A stretch of DNA of 64,000 nt, taken from assembly GCA_022575985.1 (NCBI GenBank), contig JAKSXM010000132.1, forward strand, positions 1,488,001-1,552,000. The letters are read 5' to 3'. Within the stretch, counting starts at the first letter, position 1. The number at the start of each line of letters is the position of its first letter. Under the pieces are notes generated by a model. That model did no database searches and was not told the DNA's origin. It was given only the letters and a program-made list of their open reading frames with translations. The DNA is from Anagrus nilaparvatae. Lineage: Eukaryota > Arthropoda > Insecta > Hymenoptera > Mymaridae. The position numbers and the translations under genes were made by a program. Of this stretch, positions 12,028 through 24,104 are shown piece after piece.

Positions 12028-13359
12028 GGGGAGGAGGGGGCACAATGGAAGGCGGGGCATAATGAAAAATTTAAATAAATTAAATAATAAACAATAAAGT
12101 TTTTGCTAACGTAATTAATATTGATTAAATCAGTTAACTACACAATTGAGAGCAAAAAAAATATAGTTATATTAATAAAAAATTGAATTTATTTGCATGA
12201 GTAGTTTTAGATTCACTTAGAAACTGCCTCCTCAAATTTTCTTATAATCAGCAAAACAAATATATCTTATTAAATATAATTTTTTTCTTTTTAACCAACA
12301 GTTTTAAGTTTAATTTTTGATCTGACACAAGTTTTTATATTGAATAAGTTCAAAAAAATGCAAAAGAGGCATAATGGAATGATATTTTGGGGGCATATTG
12401 GAATAGTGAAATTTTAAAAACAACTCTAACCTAACCTCTCAATCTTAGAATACGGAGCAAGTTTAAAGTTGACGTTCTGTGTAAAATTTTAGTTCTAATT
12501 ATTTTAATATATATTTTTTTATGAGAAACTATAAGAAAAAGTCTTCCCAAATTAGTTGGGATGAAAAAAGTATGCTGGAGGCAGGTTTCAAAACTGTATT
12601 TAGTGTAGAACAAGAAAAAATTCTGTGTTATTACATATTATACATGGAAGCAAAACTTTTTGCATTTGATACTTTGGAAATCAGAGAATTAGCTTTTGAT
12701 TTAGCTAAAAAATTAAAAATTTCTAATCCTTTTAATGGAGAATCTGAATTGGCTGGAATTGACTGAGTGAAAAATTTCTTAAAACGACATAAGCAATTGA
12801 CTTACAGAAAGCCATAACCTACCTATTGTGAATTATTTAATTATATTTAAAGAAAAACTTTCTTATTAAATTACTAAGATATTGGTGATATTAGCTTTAA
12901 GTAAAATATTGTGATTTGCGATTTGTAATTTGACTTCAAATTCAAAACTGATAGTTCTAAGTTTAAAAATAAAATTTTCAAGAATCATAAAATATTTTGA
13001 ATAAAAAATAATAAAAATATTGATTCTTGATGTTTAATTTTCTAATTATGTACATAATCTGATAATTAATTTATAATTAGTACATTATAAAATGATTTAA
13101 ATTTAAAAAATGCTTTATTCCATTCTGCCCCAAAGTTTATTCCATTTTGCCCCGGTTGTTAGGGGCATAATGGAATATCACAGGTTTTAAAAAATTTATT
13201 TTAAAGCAATATTATTAATAAAATAAAGTAAAATATTGATTAATTCTTAAAGTAAACCCTTTAATTTATGATTTCCAATATTATTTTTTTGGTAAAAATA
13301 TTTATGAAAATAAAAAAAAGGAAATAAAACTACCCCTTCCATTATGCCCCCCTCTCCCC
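12028..13359 (+). mobile_element. Pogo/Tigger-like DNA transposon, internally deleted
   Basis: The element is bounded by TA dinucleotides (12026-12027 and 13360-13361), the target-site duplication of the Tc1-mariner/pogo superfamily. Its terminal inverted repeats are GGGGAGGAGGGGGCACAATGG on the left and, in reverse complement, GGGGAGAGGGGGGCATAATGG on the right. The subterminal word GGGGCATAATGGAA recurs inside in both orientations (about 12053, 12366, 12390, 13117, 13140, 13163), possibly as transposase-binding repeats. It contains a truncated transposase ORF (separate entry). Much of the catalytic core is missing, so it cannot move on its own. Confidence 0.85.
12521..12766 (+). pseudogene. 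Pogo/Tigger transposase N-terminal fragment
   Basis: The ORF starts MRNYKKKSSQISWDEKSM, the typical opening of the helix-turn-helix (CENP-B/psq-like) domain of pogo-class transposases. It continues with a shortened linker into VEQEKILCYYILYMEAKLF, IRELAFDLAKKL and NPFNGESELAG, the usual second DNA-binding helix region of this family. A TGA at 12764-12766 stands where the family normally has tryptophan before a KxFLKRH motif, and VKNFLKRHKQL indeed follows in frame. The DDE catalytic domain is absent. Between residues 18 and 30 the family usually has more residues, so a small internal deletion is likely. Confidence 0.8.
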
Positions 13360-13361
13360 TA

Positions 13362-16300
13362 CACACAAAATTTTAAATTCATATTATAATACAAATTGTG
13401 AGGTTATTATGGTGAAAAATAAACTTTTTTAGTTTATTATTTAAAATTTTTGCAATTTACCCTAAATTTTAACTGAATAATCATAATTTTTTTGTTTTCA
13501 TAAATTACAATAACTCAAATCATTAATCTGTGCGCGAAGCGCAGTTGAATCTAGTACTAGAAAAGACCCGATTACAATTAAAAAAGCCGGTTATTTGTAT
13601 GTAATTTGAAAGATAACATGCACATTTCTAATTGTTTAATTTGAAGGTTGTATAGGACCTTGATTAAATTCTTGATTGGAGTAGAGATCTCGGGGTCGCA
13701 CAATCTTGATCAAGAACATTTTCCCCTTGATTTAAGAAGAGATTGAGACTTTATCTCTAGAGATAGAAATTAGACAGATGTACTTTCTGGTTCTGTTTTT
13801 GCTCCAAAACATTTCATAAAATGAAGTTGTATGCATATTTTAATTTAATTTTCTTATAATAAATTAGAATCTTGGTACTATTCTTTTTTAGGTTTAATCT
13901 ACGAGGATTTTCGGGAACTTAAAATATAAAGCAATAGATCCAAGTTATCGAGTTATTAGTTAAATTAGGATTCTGTATATACCAAAGAGTAGGGCTAACT
14001 AAATAAGTTTGAGACAATTAACTTTTTGCATCGTAGAGCACCCTGGGTCCAAAAGCTAAAAACTTAAAATTCTAAAAATAAAAATAATTCTATGTTTTGA
14101 AAAAATAATTAAACAATTTAATTTAAAACACATCTTTTAAATTAAATATATATATATTATATATAGATAATAATAATAGGTATATCAATTACCAATTAAA
14201 ATAGATTTCTTCTCTTAACGTTCTAATTTTTCCGTAACGAAAATAATTTAAATAATTAAACTTGTCAGAATAAGCAAAAGTATCAAAAACCAAAATATAC
14301 ATTTTCTCTTATTTTAAAATCCCTAAATTTATTTTATATATATATATGCATCGTTCTATATAATATTATTGAGAATTACTTAAAATTAAATTTATTTGTA
14401 TATTAGAGTGACACTTGTTTGAAAAATTTTGTTTATATTTTGAAAAATTTCGATATCAAAATCATTCTTTGAACAAACGATACGATAAGTACCTCGAAAA
14501 AAATGTCAATTCCTGGTGTCTGCTTTTTACTTATATATAGTAATAAAATTAGAAAACAGTCTAACGAGCTGTAATTTTCAGAATCTCAATTTTCCAGTAA
14601 ATAATAAACTGATTTTAAAAAATTGGTTCAATTAAAAAATAAGTACCATTCTAATATACACAATGATATAAATAAAACGACAAATAGTTTATGTAAATTT
14701 TAGCGTCCTCATCAATTAGTGAAATGAGAAAGTAAAGCAAAAAAAATATATATAAATTAAAATAAAAGGAGGACAGATTATACTTATGTAAAATGACTAA
14801 TAACACTTATTAGTTAAATTTTGTATAATAAATATTAGAACAAAAATATCTTAATTTAATATAAATGCGTGGAGGTGGACAAGAAAAACTCTTTTTAACA
14901 AACATCGTCAATGTTCTCGATCAACGAGCCATAAAGTTCGATATTTAAAAAAAAATATGAAAATCTCTTTTATAAAAAACTAGGTGGTAGAGAAATTTAG
15001 GTTTATTGAAAAAGTCAAAGATTTATTTATGATTTATAATAATTAATAATATTCTATGATCTAAATATTTTTTTTATTTTTTTCTAAAACGCAGGAAATG
15101 TCAGTGCTAAAATATAAAATATTGAATATTTTCTAAAGTAATAATAAAATTTTGAAAATTAAGAGAAAATGGGCGTTTACTAAAATTTTAAAACTCTATA
15201 CTGTATATTTTAATATTTTCGAAGACTTTATTTTACTTATACGATGATTTACAACTAAAATATGAGTTTTATTGTAACGATATTTTATTTATATATATTT
15301 TATTTTCTTTTATGTTTATATTGTGAAATTTCTTTGCTTGAAAACTGAATCATTATTTATATTTATTTTTTTTAAAGTAAACTTTTATCGAATTCAATTT
15401 GGATCGCGGTATTGGTCTCCAAAAGCAAAAATGGGTGAATGGCCCTGTGCCCCCTTGAAAATTATCTCCTAGAAATTTCCTGTTAGGGGAATTTTTTATC
15501 TGTCTCTCCATTTCTGCAAATTGTCCCTAAGTTGAGTTTGATTATTATCAAATAATTAAAATTTTGTGTTTGCAATAATAGTCCTACAAAATAGAATCGA
15601 TAATTGAGACAAAAATTTAAAAATGAGAAAACATTAATAATAAACTTCGGGTAATTTTTTCGAGTAGATTAAATGAGGAGTAATCGCAAATATCTTCTGA
15701 TGTTAATTTTTCTATTATTGTAAACTTAAATTTAGAAAACTTTCATTTATTCTGCTTTTTAATTTTTTTAAATAGCAACTAAATATAAATCGTTAATTTT
15801 AGCTTATTTACTCATAGAATTCGGAAATAATAAATAGAAAATAAAATATAACTTTCATAACGATTTTTCCGAAATTACCAATTAAAGTATCTTCGCACAG
15901 CGATCATCGAACTATTTACGTATGAAATTACAAAAATAATCTTTCTTAATTTTTTTCCTTATTTAAATCAAATGTTTTGAATCACATTCATTTATTTTTT
16001 TGCTTAACTACGCTTTTTAAAATTTATACAAATAAAAATGAAGTTAATCAAAACAAAAATGTTTCTTGCCATTTTAGAATTAAAATAAAAATAAATAAAA
16101 TATTTTATATATGTGTGTGTATATCATAGATAATTTCCGCATTAGAATTTTGCATGTTATTAGAAAAATAAATAGAAAAATTTTGAATATAATATTAGAA
16201 AAAAACAGAAAATTTTGATATTTATTAGTTTTTAAACATCATTTTGATATCTTGAGCGTGCGTGTAATTACATTTAAGACACAGGGATACATCACATTTT

Positions 16301-19300
16301 CTAACATTTTCTCTGTCCTGTCATAATAAGAAAGATTTTTTTTTTAGTATAGTGAAAAAAATTTTTTTGACTGAGCTTTTTTTGGCAGCTATTTGGAGTT
16401 CAATATTTTAAACATTTTGTATATGAATTCATTTCTTAATATTTTAATTTTCAGTTAACATTTTTCAAGATGTCGTTTGTTCCTGATTAAATATGCAATA
16501 ACTAAGCTTTTCCGGCATATCGCACCATGAAGTTTCAAACTTTGCTGTTTTCAGCTTATTTAAGGCCGCATTTTGAAATAGAACTTTTTTTTATTAAAGA
16601 AAATTCGTTAAGTATAAAATAAACTGTTGCCAATCAATTATAATATGTCAAGTCATAAGAAGCAACGAAGTTATTTCAAACATTGCCAACGGAATTCAAA
16701 CGGCAGAATCGTTTATTTTTTTCAAAAAATTCCGATTATGAGTAAATTAAAAATTTTTTTTGTAATTCGGTGCATCATCAACATTTTTGATTCCTAATTT
16801 TAAATTGAACCTCACTCCCGTGTAGTTCAATACTCTAGTTACTTACCAAAATTCATATATTATATTTTTGGCAACCAATACGACGCACTTCAAAAACTTA
16901 AAAAATGTGGTTAGGACATTTTTTACCGAGTGCAATATGAGGTACTACTAACTTTTCGTTTTCAGGTTGACTTTTACATTTAACTTTTTAACATCCTTTT
17001 TTGACCATAATTCAATGCTTAATGTTCTTTCACTAAAGAAAGTTCTGTTTCCGAAGTTGCCATTCTAGTTGTGGCAGCCGAAAATTTCCTTATTTATTTA
17101 TACTGTTGTAAATATTATGAAAAATTAAAAATAAAAACTTTTATTTCTTGAAAATAATTTTTTCAAACTTTATGTTTTCAGGGCAAAAGGCTACTAATTA
17201 ACGAAGCAATATTGGATTAAAATTTTTGTTTAGATTTTATGTTATTTGCAATAGTTTCAATTAAAAACAAAAAGCTGCTACAACCAGAATTCCGGTCATC
17301 AGAATCAGATTTGGCCAAAACTTTATTTTAATTTAATTGAATTAAATCCAATCAAACTTAAACAAATGAGGCTTATAAGGTTAGGGAACTGAAAAAGCTT
17401 AGATAGTTTTTCATATGGAAAAACAATTAGTAGATCGTCTTGCGCGCCAATTTTAAAATAACTAAAAAATAGACTCATATATTGAAAAAAAATGCATAGT
17501 GACATAGAAAAACTGGCAAACGTAAATAATAAATTTTACAAAATTAAAGATATTAATGATTGAAACAATAAAAAAAGAATATTCTAAATTAAAATTTAAA
17601 AATTTTTTGAAGTTAAATAAAATGGTTATAATTTTGTTACAAATTGTTGTTTAGGTTATGATGACACCGTTTTTTCAAAAGTAAACAAACAATAGTTAAA
17701 ACAAGTAGGGTAATGACAGTTTATGTAAAAAAAAAATTTGTTTTTTCTCTTAAATACAGTTTTTTAATTATTGTCTAGACACTTGTGATTCTATTTTATT
17801 GTTGATAAAAATTCCATAATTACTTAAAAAAGTCACTGTGTTTTATTTTTACAATTTTTTTTTTGCTGCAAATTTCTATTTTAATTTTATTATATAAATA
17901 AAACTTTTTTGTTAAATAAATTTTTAGTCTTTATATTTTCTTTTGGCACTTATATTAATTATGCTACACACTTCTCTCAATGATTCATTAATAAATAAAA
18001 AAGAGTAGGTATATATCGAAATTTTGAATATTTAAAATATTTCTTTTATTTTATTCAAAAATGTCATTATTTTAATATTAACAATCAATTAGATTTTTTA
18101 TTGTTAAATAATTAACTATGTAATTAAGTAAAACTTTTTTTTTGTCCTTTTTTTTTTGTCTAAATTATATATAAAAGAAATTAAATTAATGCATATTAGA
18201 GGTTATGTTTTAAAATATACATCAAAGAGGTTATAATAACAATTAAATAAAGCTGGCAAGTGGCAAGACTAAAATGATATGATTGTCAAAATATATAAGA
18301 AAACTGTTAAATAATTTAAATAAAGAAAATTTAGAGGAGAACAGGGTAATTTATACCATTTTTTAGAAGGTTTTTAATCTGTTTTTTGATATTGGCAGTT
18401 TTGATAAAGTTTTGACAAATGACAATTCTATTATACCTACAGAACAAAGTATCTTTTGTTACAAAACAGTAAATTTTAAAAATTTTAATAAAAGTTTTTT
18501 ATATCTTTAATTACTGTTCTTGATAGTATGTATTGTTGTCTAATTAAACATGACTTTTTTAAGGACAACAGATTTTTTGATAATGGCTTGGCTAATGGAA
18601 CTTTATGCTGGCAAAGTATAAGCGTTGAATTTCGGAGTTAATATATTCATGCTTATAGTAAGATGTCAAAATTCAAGACTAAAAATTATCCCGGATTAGA
18701 ATTTAATTTTTTTTATATTGAATTTTGATTGTCCTTCCCATGGACACTAGATAAAAGGACCACAAGCACCGTGTTTAAAAAGTGAGGCTGAATCAAATTT
18801 TTATACATGTAAAATAGGGTCTGGCTCAATTATTCAGCCTCAGTAATTAATAACAAAACATTATTGAATTAAATAACTGTAACAAATTAAATTTCAAACC
18901 ACATGCACTCAAAATTTTTTATCTTAGTTAAAGTCAAGATGCTGAAATGCAATTTTCATGTTTTGTATGACCAAGGGTTGTATAAAATTTTTCTTCAAAA
19001 GTGACTGGAAAATATTTGGTTTCTGGCCACAAACAAGAAAAATACATTGATACAAAATTCTTTTCAAAGGTTATAAATAAGAAGAATTAAAAATACAATA
19101 TTTAAAAAATATTTGAAATTTGACTATGATATCATATATAAACTGACATTTATTATAATATATATTTAAATTTTAAAATTTCTAAATGTTTTCAATTATA
19201 AATAAAATAAAAAAATAAATTTAATAAAATTCAAGGTTAAAATTTACTCAAAAAATCAATGATTAAAAAAAAAAAAGCATACAATGAAAAAGAAAAAAAA

Positions 19301-20100
19301 AATAGACTTTTTAACATAGATTTTGACCTTAGCATTGGCCCCAAAACATTTTTGAAAGTCATAGTACACAATCACCAAAAGTTTTTCATAATATCACACA
19401 TTTTATAAGCGAAATGCTAAAAAATTTTAATGTTATATTCAGTGTAATTAAAATATATTCGTTTAAAAGTGTTTTAAAAAAGTACAAACTCGTGCAGTTC
19501 ATACTGACACTTTTGTGTACTAAGAAAGAATTACGAAATAAACTTCTTGGCTTCAAAATTCTTTTAGCATTGTTTTTTAAGTTTTTTTTTTCTAATACTT
19601 TAACTACCTTAAGAATTTAAATCAGGCCTGAAGAATTTTTGAAATATTTGAATTTTAATTTATTTTAAATTGCTTTTTTAGTGTCTTAGTAGTTTTAAAC
19701 TCAAAGAATTACTTATTTTTTACAGATCTTTTTAAAACAATGTTTACAAATATGATATTTTAATTTATTTAAGAAAATGATTTTTGAAATCTTTATTCCC
19801 ATTTAAAATCGTATACTTTACATTCAGGAGATCCAAAAATTGAATAAAATTTATCTTTACCTACTATCGTAGGTTAGGGTGCTTTGAAAAACGTTAGAAA
19901 AAGAAAATTAACTTAAAAAATAATTAGATATAACTTTAGGTGCATCTTATAATTCTGAACATGTAATTTAAAATTTATTCATCAATTGAAACTTTTGAAA
20001 TCTACTAACAAAGGGAGTCCAACACGATACTACATCTTATGGTTATGGATACTTTTATGTTGAAAAAATATGCCGACCACCCTCCATTAATTCTAAAGGG
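13362..20100. other. Long AT-rich intergenic or intronic region
   Basis: Nearly 7 kb of AT-rich DNA. Local features are small: a GTGCGCGAAGCGCA palindrome near 13530, a short GC-richer patch at 15400-15530, and a 10-bp stem GAGGCTGAAT...ATTCAGCCTC (about 18785-18840). No ORF here has protein-like composition, and I found no tRNA-like folding. It could be intron of a gene reaching from 26.5 kb to 11 kb on the minus strand. Confidence 0.4.
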
Positions 20101-20104
20101 CCTT

Positions 20105-20842
20105 CAGGGCTTAGAAAGAAACACAGGGCTCAATGTTATTAAATAGGGGTTTTTGATAATTTTCAATATAAGCTATTTCCATATAACCTAGCAAGTTAAC
20201 AAAAATTTTTCAGGTAGCTTCATTTTTTTGGTGTAAGTGTTATCTTTCAAGCCCCGTCAACCGCAATTTTTAATCAGTAATTCTCTTAACGTTATAGTCA
20301 ATAAACCAAATGTTTATTTTCGGCCAATTAAGACCATTTTTTAAATTTTTATCAGATAAAAATAGATTTTATAGGTTTCAAGATTTTTCTAAAAGCTCCA
20401 ACATAGTTTCCGAAAATTCTTTTCTCAACTCTTTTCTATGACTCGTTTTCGAAGTATGATAATTTAAATTCGGAGTCCCAATTTAAAGTTATTTAAAAAT
20501 TTCAATTTTTATCTATATTTTTGTAGAGCCATATCTAGAAAACAATTAAAGCTGAAGGAAAAAGTAAGGAATTTTGAGAAAATGGATCCTGAATTTGAAG
20601 CTTATAAAAAATTTCTGAAACTTATAAGACCCATTTTTATCAAAAATAACAATTTTGGCAGCAATTTAAAAAATGGGAATTTGGTTTATTTGTTATAACG
20701 ATTAGTAATTAAAGATTACGGTTTACGGGGCTTAAAAGGTTACACTTATGCACAAAAAAATGAGTCCCGAGGTTGGCGCGGTAAATTGAAAATTACCAAA
20801 AACCCTTTTTAATAACATGCCCTGTGTTTTTAGGCCCCAATG
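20105..20842. repeat. Long imperfect foldback element
   Basis: The left arm (about 20105-20400: AACACAGGGCTCAATGTTATT, TTTTTGATAATTTTCAATA, AAGCCCCGTCAACCG) is mirrored by the right arm (about 20600-20842: GTTTACGGGGCTT, GAAAATTACCAAAAACCC, AACATGCCCTGTGTT). Arms are diverged by substitutions and small indels, so the copy is old. There is no coding capacity. A related half-copy lies at 54000-54545. Confidence 0.6.
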
Positions 20843-20849
20843 CCATCAT

Positions 20850-22070
20850 AAGCTCAGTTATGAACTCATTCCTTCATATTTGGTTTCATTTGATTGTCCA
20901 ATTATTTTAGACTCACCAAGTAAGTGAAAATTATATTTAAAAAATCTATTCTAATTATTATGATTCAATTTTCTGTATAACTGATACTATTTTTTGAGTA
21001 CCTCTGACTTTCTTAAATTCCCTCATTAAAAAATCAGATGTAGAAAACGTAATACAAATTTTAGAAAAAAGTTAATTACTCATATATAAAACTTGACTCG
21101 CCACACAGAATTTTAAGATAAAATAAAAAATTTTAATGCCATATAAAATACAGAGCTTTTAAGATAAATATCAACGTAAAAACGTCAAAGTCTATATAGT
21201 AAATTAATGTAGTAACAAGTGAAGAAGAACATACAAAAGCACTTTCTTCTGTTTGGTAAAATTTAAAATCATTTTTGATTTAATTAATTGAAGGAAAAAG
21301 ATAGAAAAATATATAAATCAATTTTATTTAATATTCAAAAAAATTTAAGGTAAATTCTCATAAAATATACGCAAGAGCCTAATCGTTTCGTGGCCAAAGA
21401 GCTTTTTTTTGCTTAGTTTCCAGAGAGAATATATAAGCGTGAGATCCGCTATAAGCGCCCGTTTTTGACCTCGATGCTATTTTAAAAGTTTTCTTATATA
21501 TATATTCTCTAATAATATGATGATGTCGATCGTATTATAAGTTTTAACCATAAATTATTTGTGCTATTCGCATTTTTTAACGCACTGATTTACCTTTTCT
21601 TAAATAATTATTTATTTGTGAGATTTATTAAAATTTTAAATTTAAATTTATTTAATTAAATATTTATTTTCTTATCAACAATCATAATGAAATTTTATTG
21701 AATTTTTAAAACTTTTAAATATGCTTTTACGTCACGTTAAATTTTCTTTCATAAATATCGATTATTAGGTAACAGATGAATTTAAAAAAATAAATATAGA
21801 AACGTATGATTTTTATTTTTTCGAAAACGAAAAGATTACGTTTATTAAATAAAAAATGAAAAAATATGATTGAGAAGATTTTATGTTTTTTTTAATTAAT
21901 TGTATTAAAATTTAAATATGGACAAAATCTGAATGATTCTTTGCCAAATCGAGTCACTTGTATGAGGTCTCTGATCTTAAAGCAAATAATTTTTTTAAAA
22001 GTTTTTTCAATGTCTAAAAATTTAAAATCATTAACGTATAAATAGGTGGGTTTATTTGAGGTTAGTCTGA
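20850..22070. other. AT-rich stretch, no gene seen
   Basis: It contains one small hairpin around 21425-21513 (AGAGAATATATAAG mirrored by CTTATATATATATTCTCT). Nothing else is recognisable. Confidence 0.45.
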
Positions 22071-22071
22071 A

Positions 22072-22930
22072 TTAAAAAAAGGCTTAAATTTTCAATTTAT
22101 ACTGGTTTAAAGAGATAAGGGATGTTGTTTTTAAGGATTTTTTGGGTCTGAAAACCGAAGTATTGCTCGTTATAAATTTGTCTTATACCCTTAAACTATC
22201 AAAAGACGCCTCTTTGAAAGTGTTTTTTTGCAATAATTACAAACTGTAACGAGATTAATCCCGTTTCATAGGTTTTTGGAGCTGCTACTTACAAATATCG
22301 GGATCTCGTGCATGGAAAATGTGTCAAAAACCCTTAAATTAAAAAAATGAATCCCTTATTAAGGATTCATTTGGGGTATTTTTACAATATTCACAAATCA
22401 TTAGAAGATTCGGTCTAACATATTTTTTGGGCAACTGATACTGAATTTTATGGTGCTTAATCTATTGTAAAACATGCTTGAATTAGTGAGAAAACGCAGC
22501 TTTTTTAATATTAGATTTTCAATACAAAAGGTTTGAGAATTTCTTATTTACAAAAACCCGAAATTTACTTTAAAAAAGTACTGGGAGCTAAAATTTTGAA
22601 TATAATTTGCGAATACAGAAAACCTGCCCCTGAGGGGTGCTTTTTCCAAATTAAGAATTTTTGAGTCACTTTCCATGCATTGGATTTTTAAATTTGTAAA
22701 TAACTGCAGCTCCAATAACCTATGTAATAGTTATGCGTTTTACAGTTTGTGAACATAGCAATACAATTCTTAAGAATATTGTTCTTTTTGAAGGGTTATA
22801 GACAAATTTAGAACGTGTGAAAACTCGGTTTTCAAAAATAACGATCTGAAAAATCTTTAGTAGACAATTTTTAATCTTGACAATTAAAAACCGCACATCT
22901 AATATCACCTGGTAATTGAAAACCCAATTT
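22072..22930. repeat. Long degenerate foldback element
   Basis: Left-arm words (AATTTGTCTTATACCCTT, ACAAACTGTAA, TAGGTTTTTGGAGCTGC, CATGGAAAATGTGTCAAAAA at 22170-22335) reappear in reverse complement in the right arm (22670-22810). Arms of about 260 bp flank a spacer of about 330 bp. The element abuts the next foldback and shares phrases with it. Confidence 0.55.
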
Positions 22931-23013
22931 TTTTTTTTTATAAATGCCAGGCTGATACGAAGATATGCAATCGAGGATGTATGGAAAAAAATGGATTCAA
23001 ATGAAATATGTAT

Positions 23014-24102
23014 ATACTCCAGTCAAAATATGGGTTTGGCTACACCTACGGTTGCGAATACGAGATTTGCTCTAATATAGGTTTTTTGGGTCGCTGAACA
23101 CGAAAATCGAGGTCATTTTGCCTTTCACCCTTAAATTTGCAAAAACTACCCCCAAAAGGGGGTATTTTTGATGTCATCGCGTTCTGAGTCAATAGATTTA
23201 TCCAAGAATTGGTTTCCAAGGGTTTTTTGGGTCGTTAATTAAGAACCTTGATGATTTTTAAAGGTAAAATTAATATTTAACCCCTAAATTACCTAAAACT
23301 ACCCCCAAAAGGGGCGTTTTTGCTATTTCTGCACTTTTTGCATCAATATTAGGTCCACAAGAGTTTTTTGGGTCGCTGAAAACGAATTTCATGGATTTTT
23401 TTATGAATAATTAATGTATCACCCCTAAATTATACAAAACTACCCCCAAAAGGGGCGTTTTTGCTGTTTCTGCACTGTTTGCATCAAGATTAGGTCCAGA
23501 AGGGGTTTTTGGGTCGCTAAAAATGAATTTCATGGATTTTTTAATGAAAAAACTAATATTTTATAAAAATTAATATTTCATTAAAATATCACAAAAATTA
23601 TTGATTACCTACCCAAAAAACCCTTTGGACCTAGTCTGAACGCAGAAAGTTTGAATATAGCAAAAACGCCCCTTTGGTAGTTTTAGCTAATTTAAGGGTG
23701 AAATATTAATTTTTCATTAAAAAATCCATGAAAATCGTTGTCAACAACCCAAGAAACCCTTGTGGACCAAATATGTCTGCAAAAAGTGCGAAAATAACGA
23801 AAACACCCCTTTCAGGGGGTAGTTTTAGAGCTAATTTAGGGGTTAAATATTAATGTTCCCTTTAAAAATCATCAAGATTCTTAAGTAACGACCCAAAAAA
23901 CCCTTGGAAAACAATTCTTGGATAAATCTATTGACTCAGAAAGCGATGATTGGGGGTATTTTTTGCAAATTTAAAGGTGATGCGCAATTTTCTTTACCAA
24001 ATGACCCCGATTTTCGTGTTTGGCAACCCGAAAACCTATAATAGAGCAAATCTCGTATTCGCAACCTTAAGTGCAACCCCCCCCCATATTTTGACGGGGG
24101 TA
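23014..24102. repeat. Foldback element with internal iterated GGTTTTTTGGGTCGCTGAA units
   Basis: The arms start with GTCAAAATATGGG (about 23025) and end with its reverse complement (CCCATATTTTGACGGGGG, about 24082-24099), mirrored about a centre near 23575. Each arm holds three imperfect units of about 155-180 bp. Each unit contains GGTTTTTTGGGTCGCTGAA-like and ACTACCCCCAAAAGGGG words, the latter itself palindromic. The structure is a tandem repeat nested inside an inverted repeat. There is no coding frame. Confidence 0.65.
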
Positions 24103-24104
24103 AT

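Noticed and set aside
20909..20917. A possible 9-nt microexon between a tttag acceptor and GTAAGTG donor
   Set aside because: No neighbouring exon with matching phase was found, and in AT-rich DNA such a pair can occur by chance.
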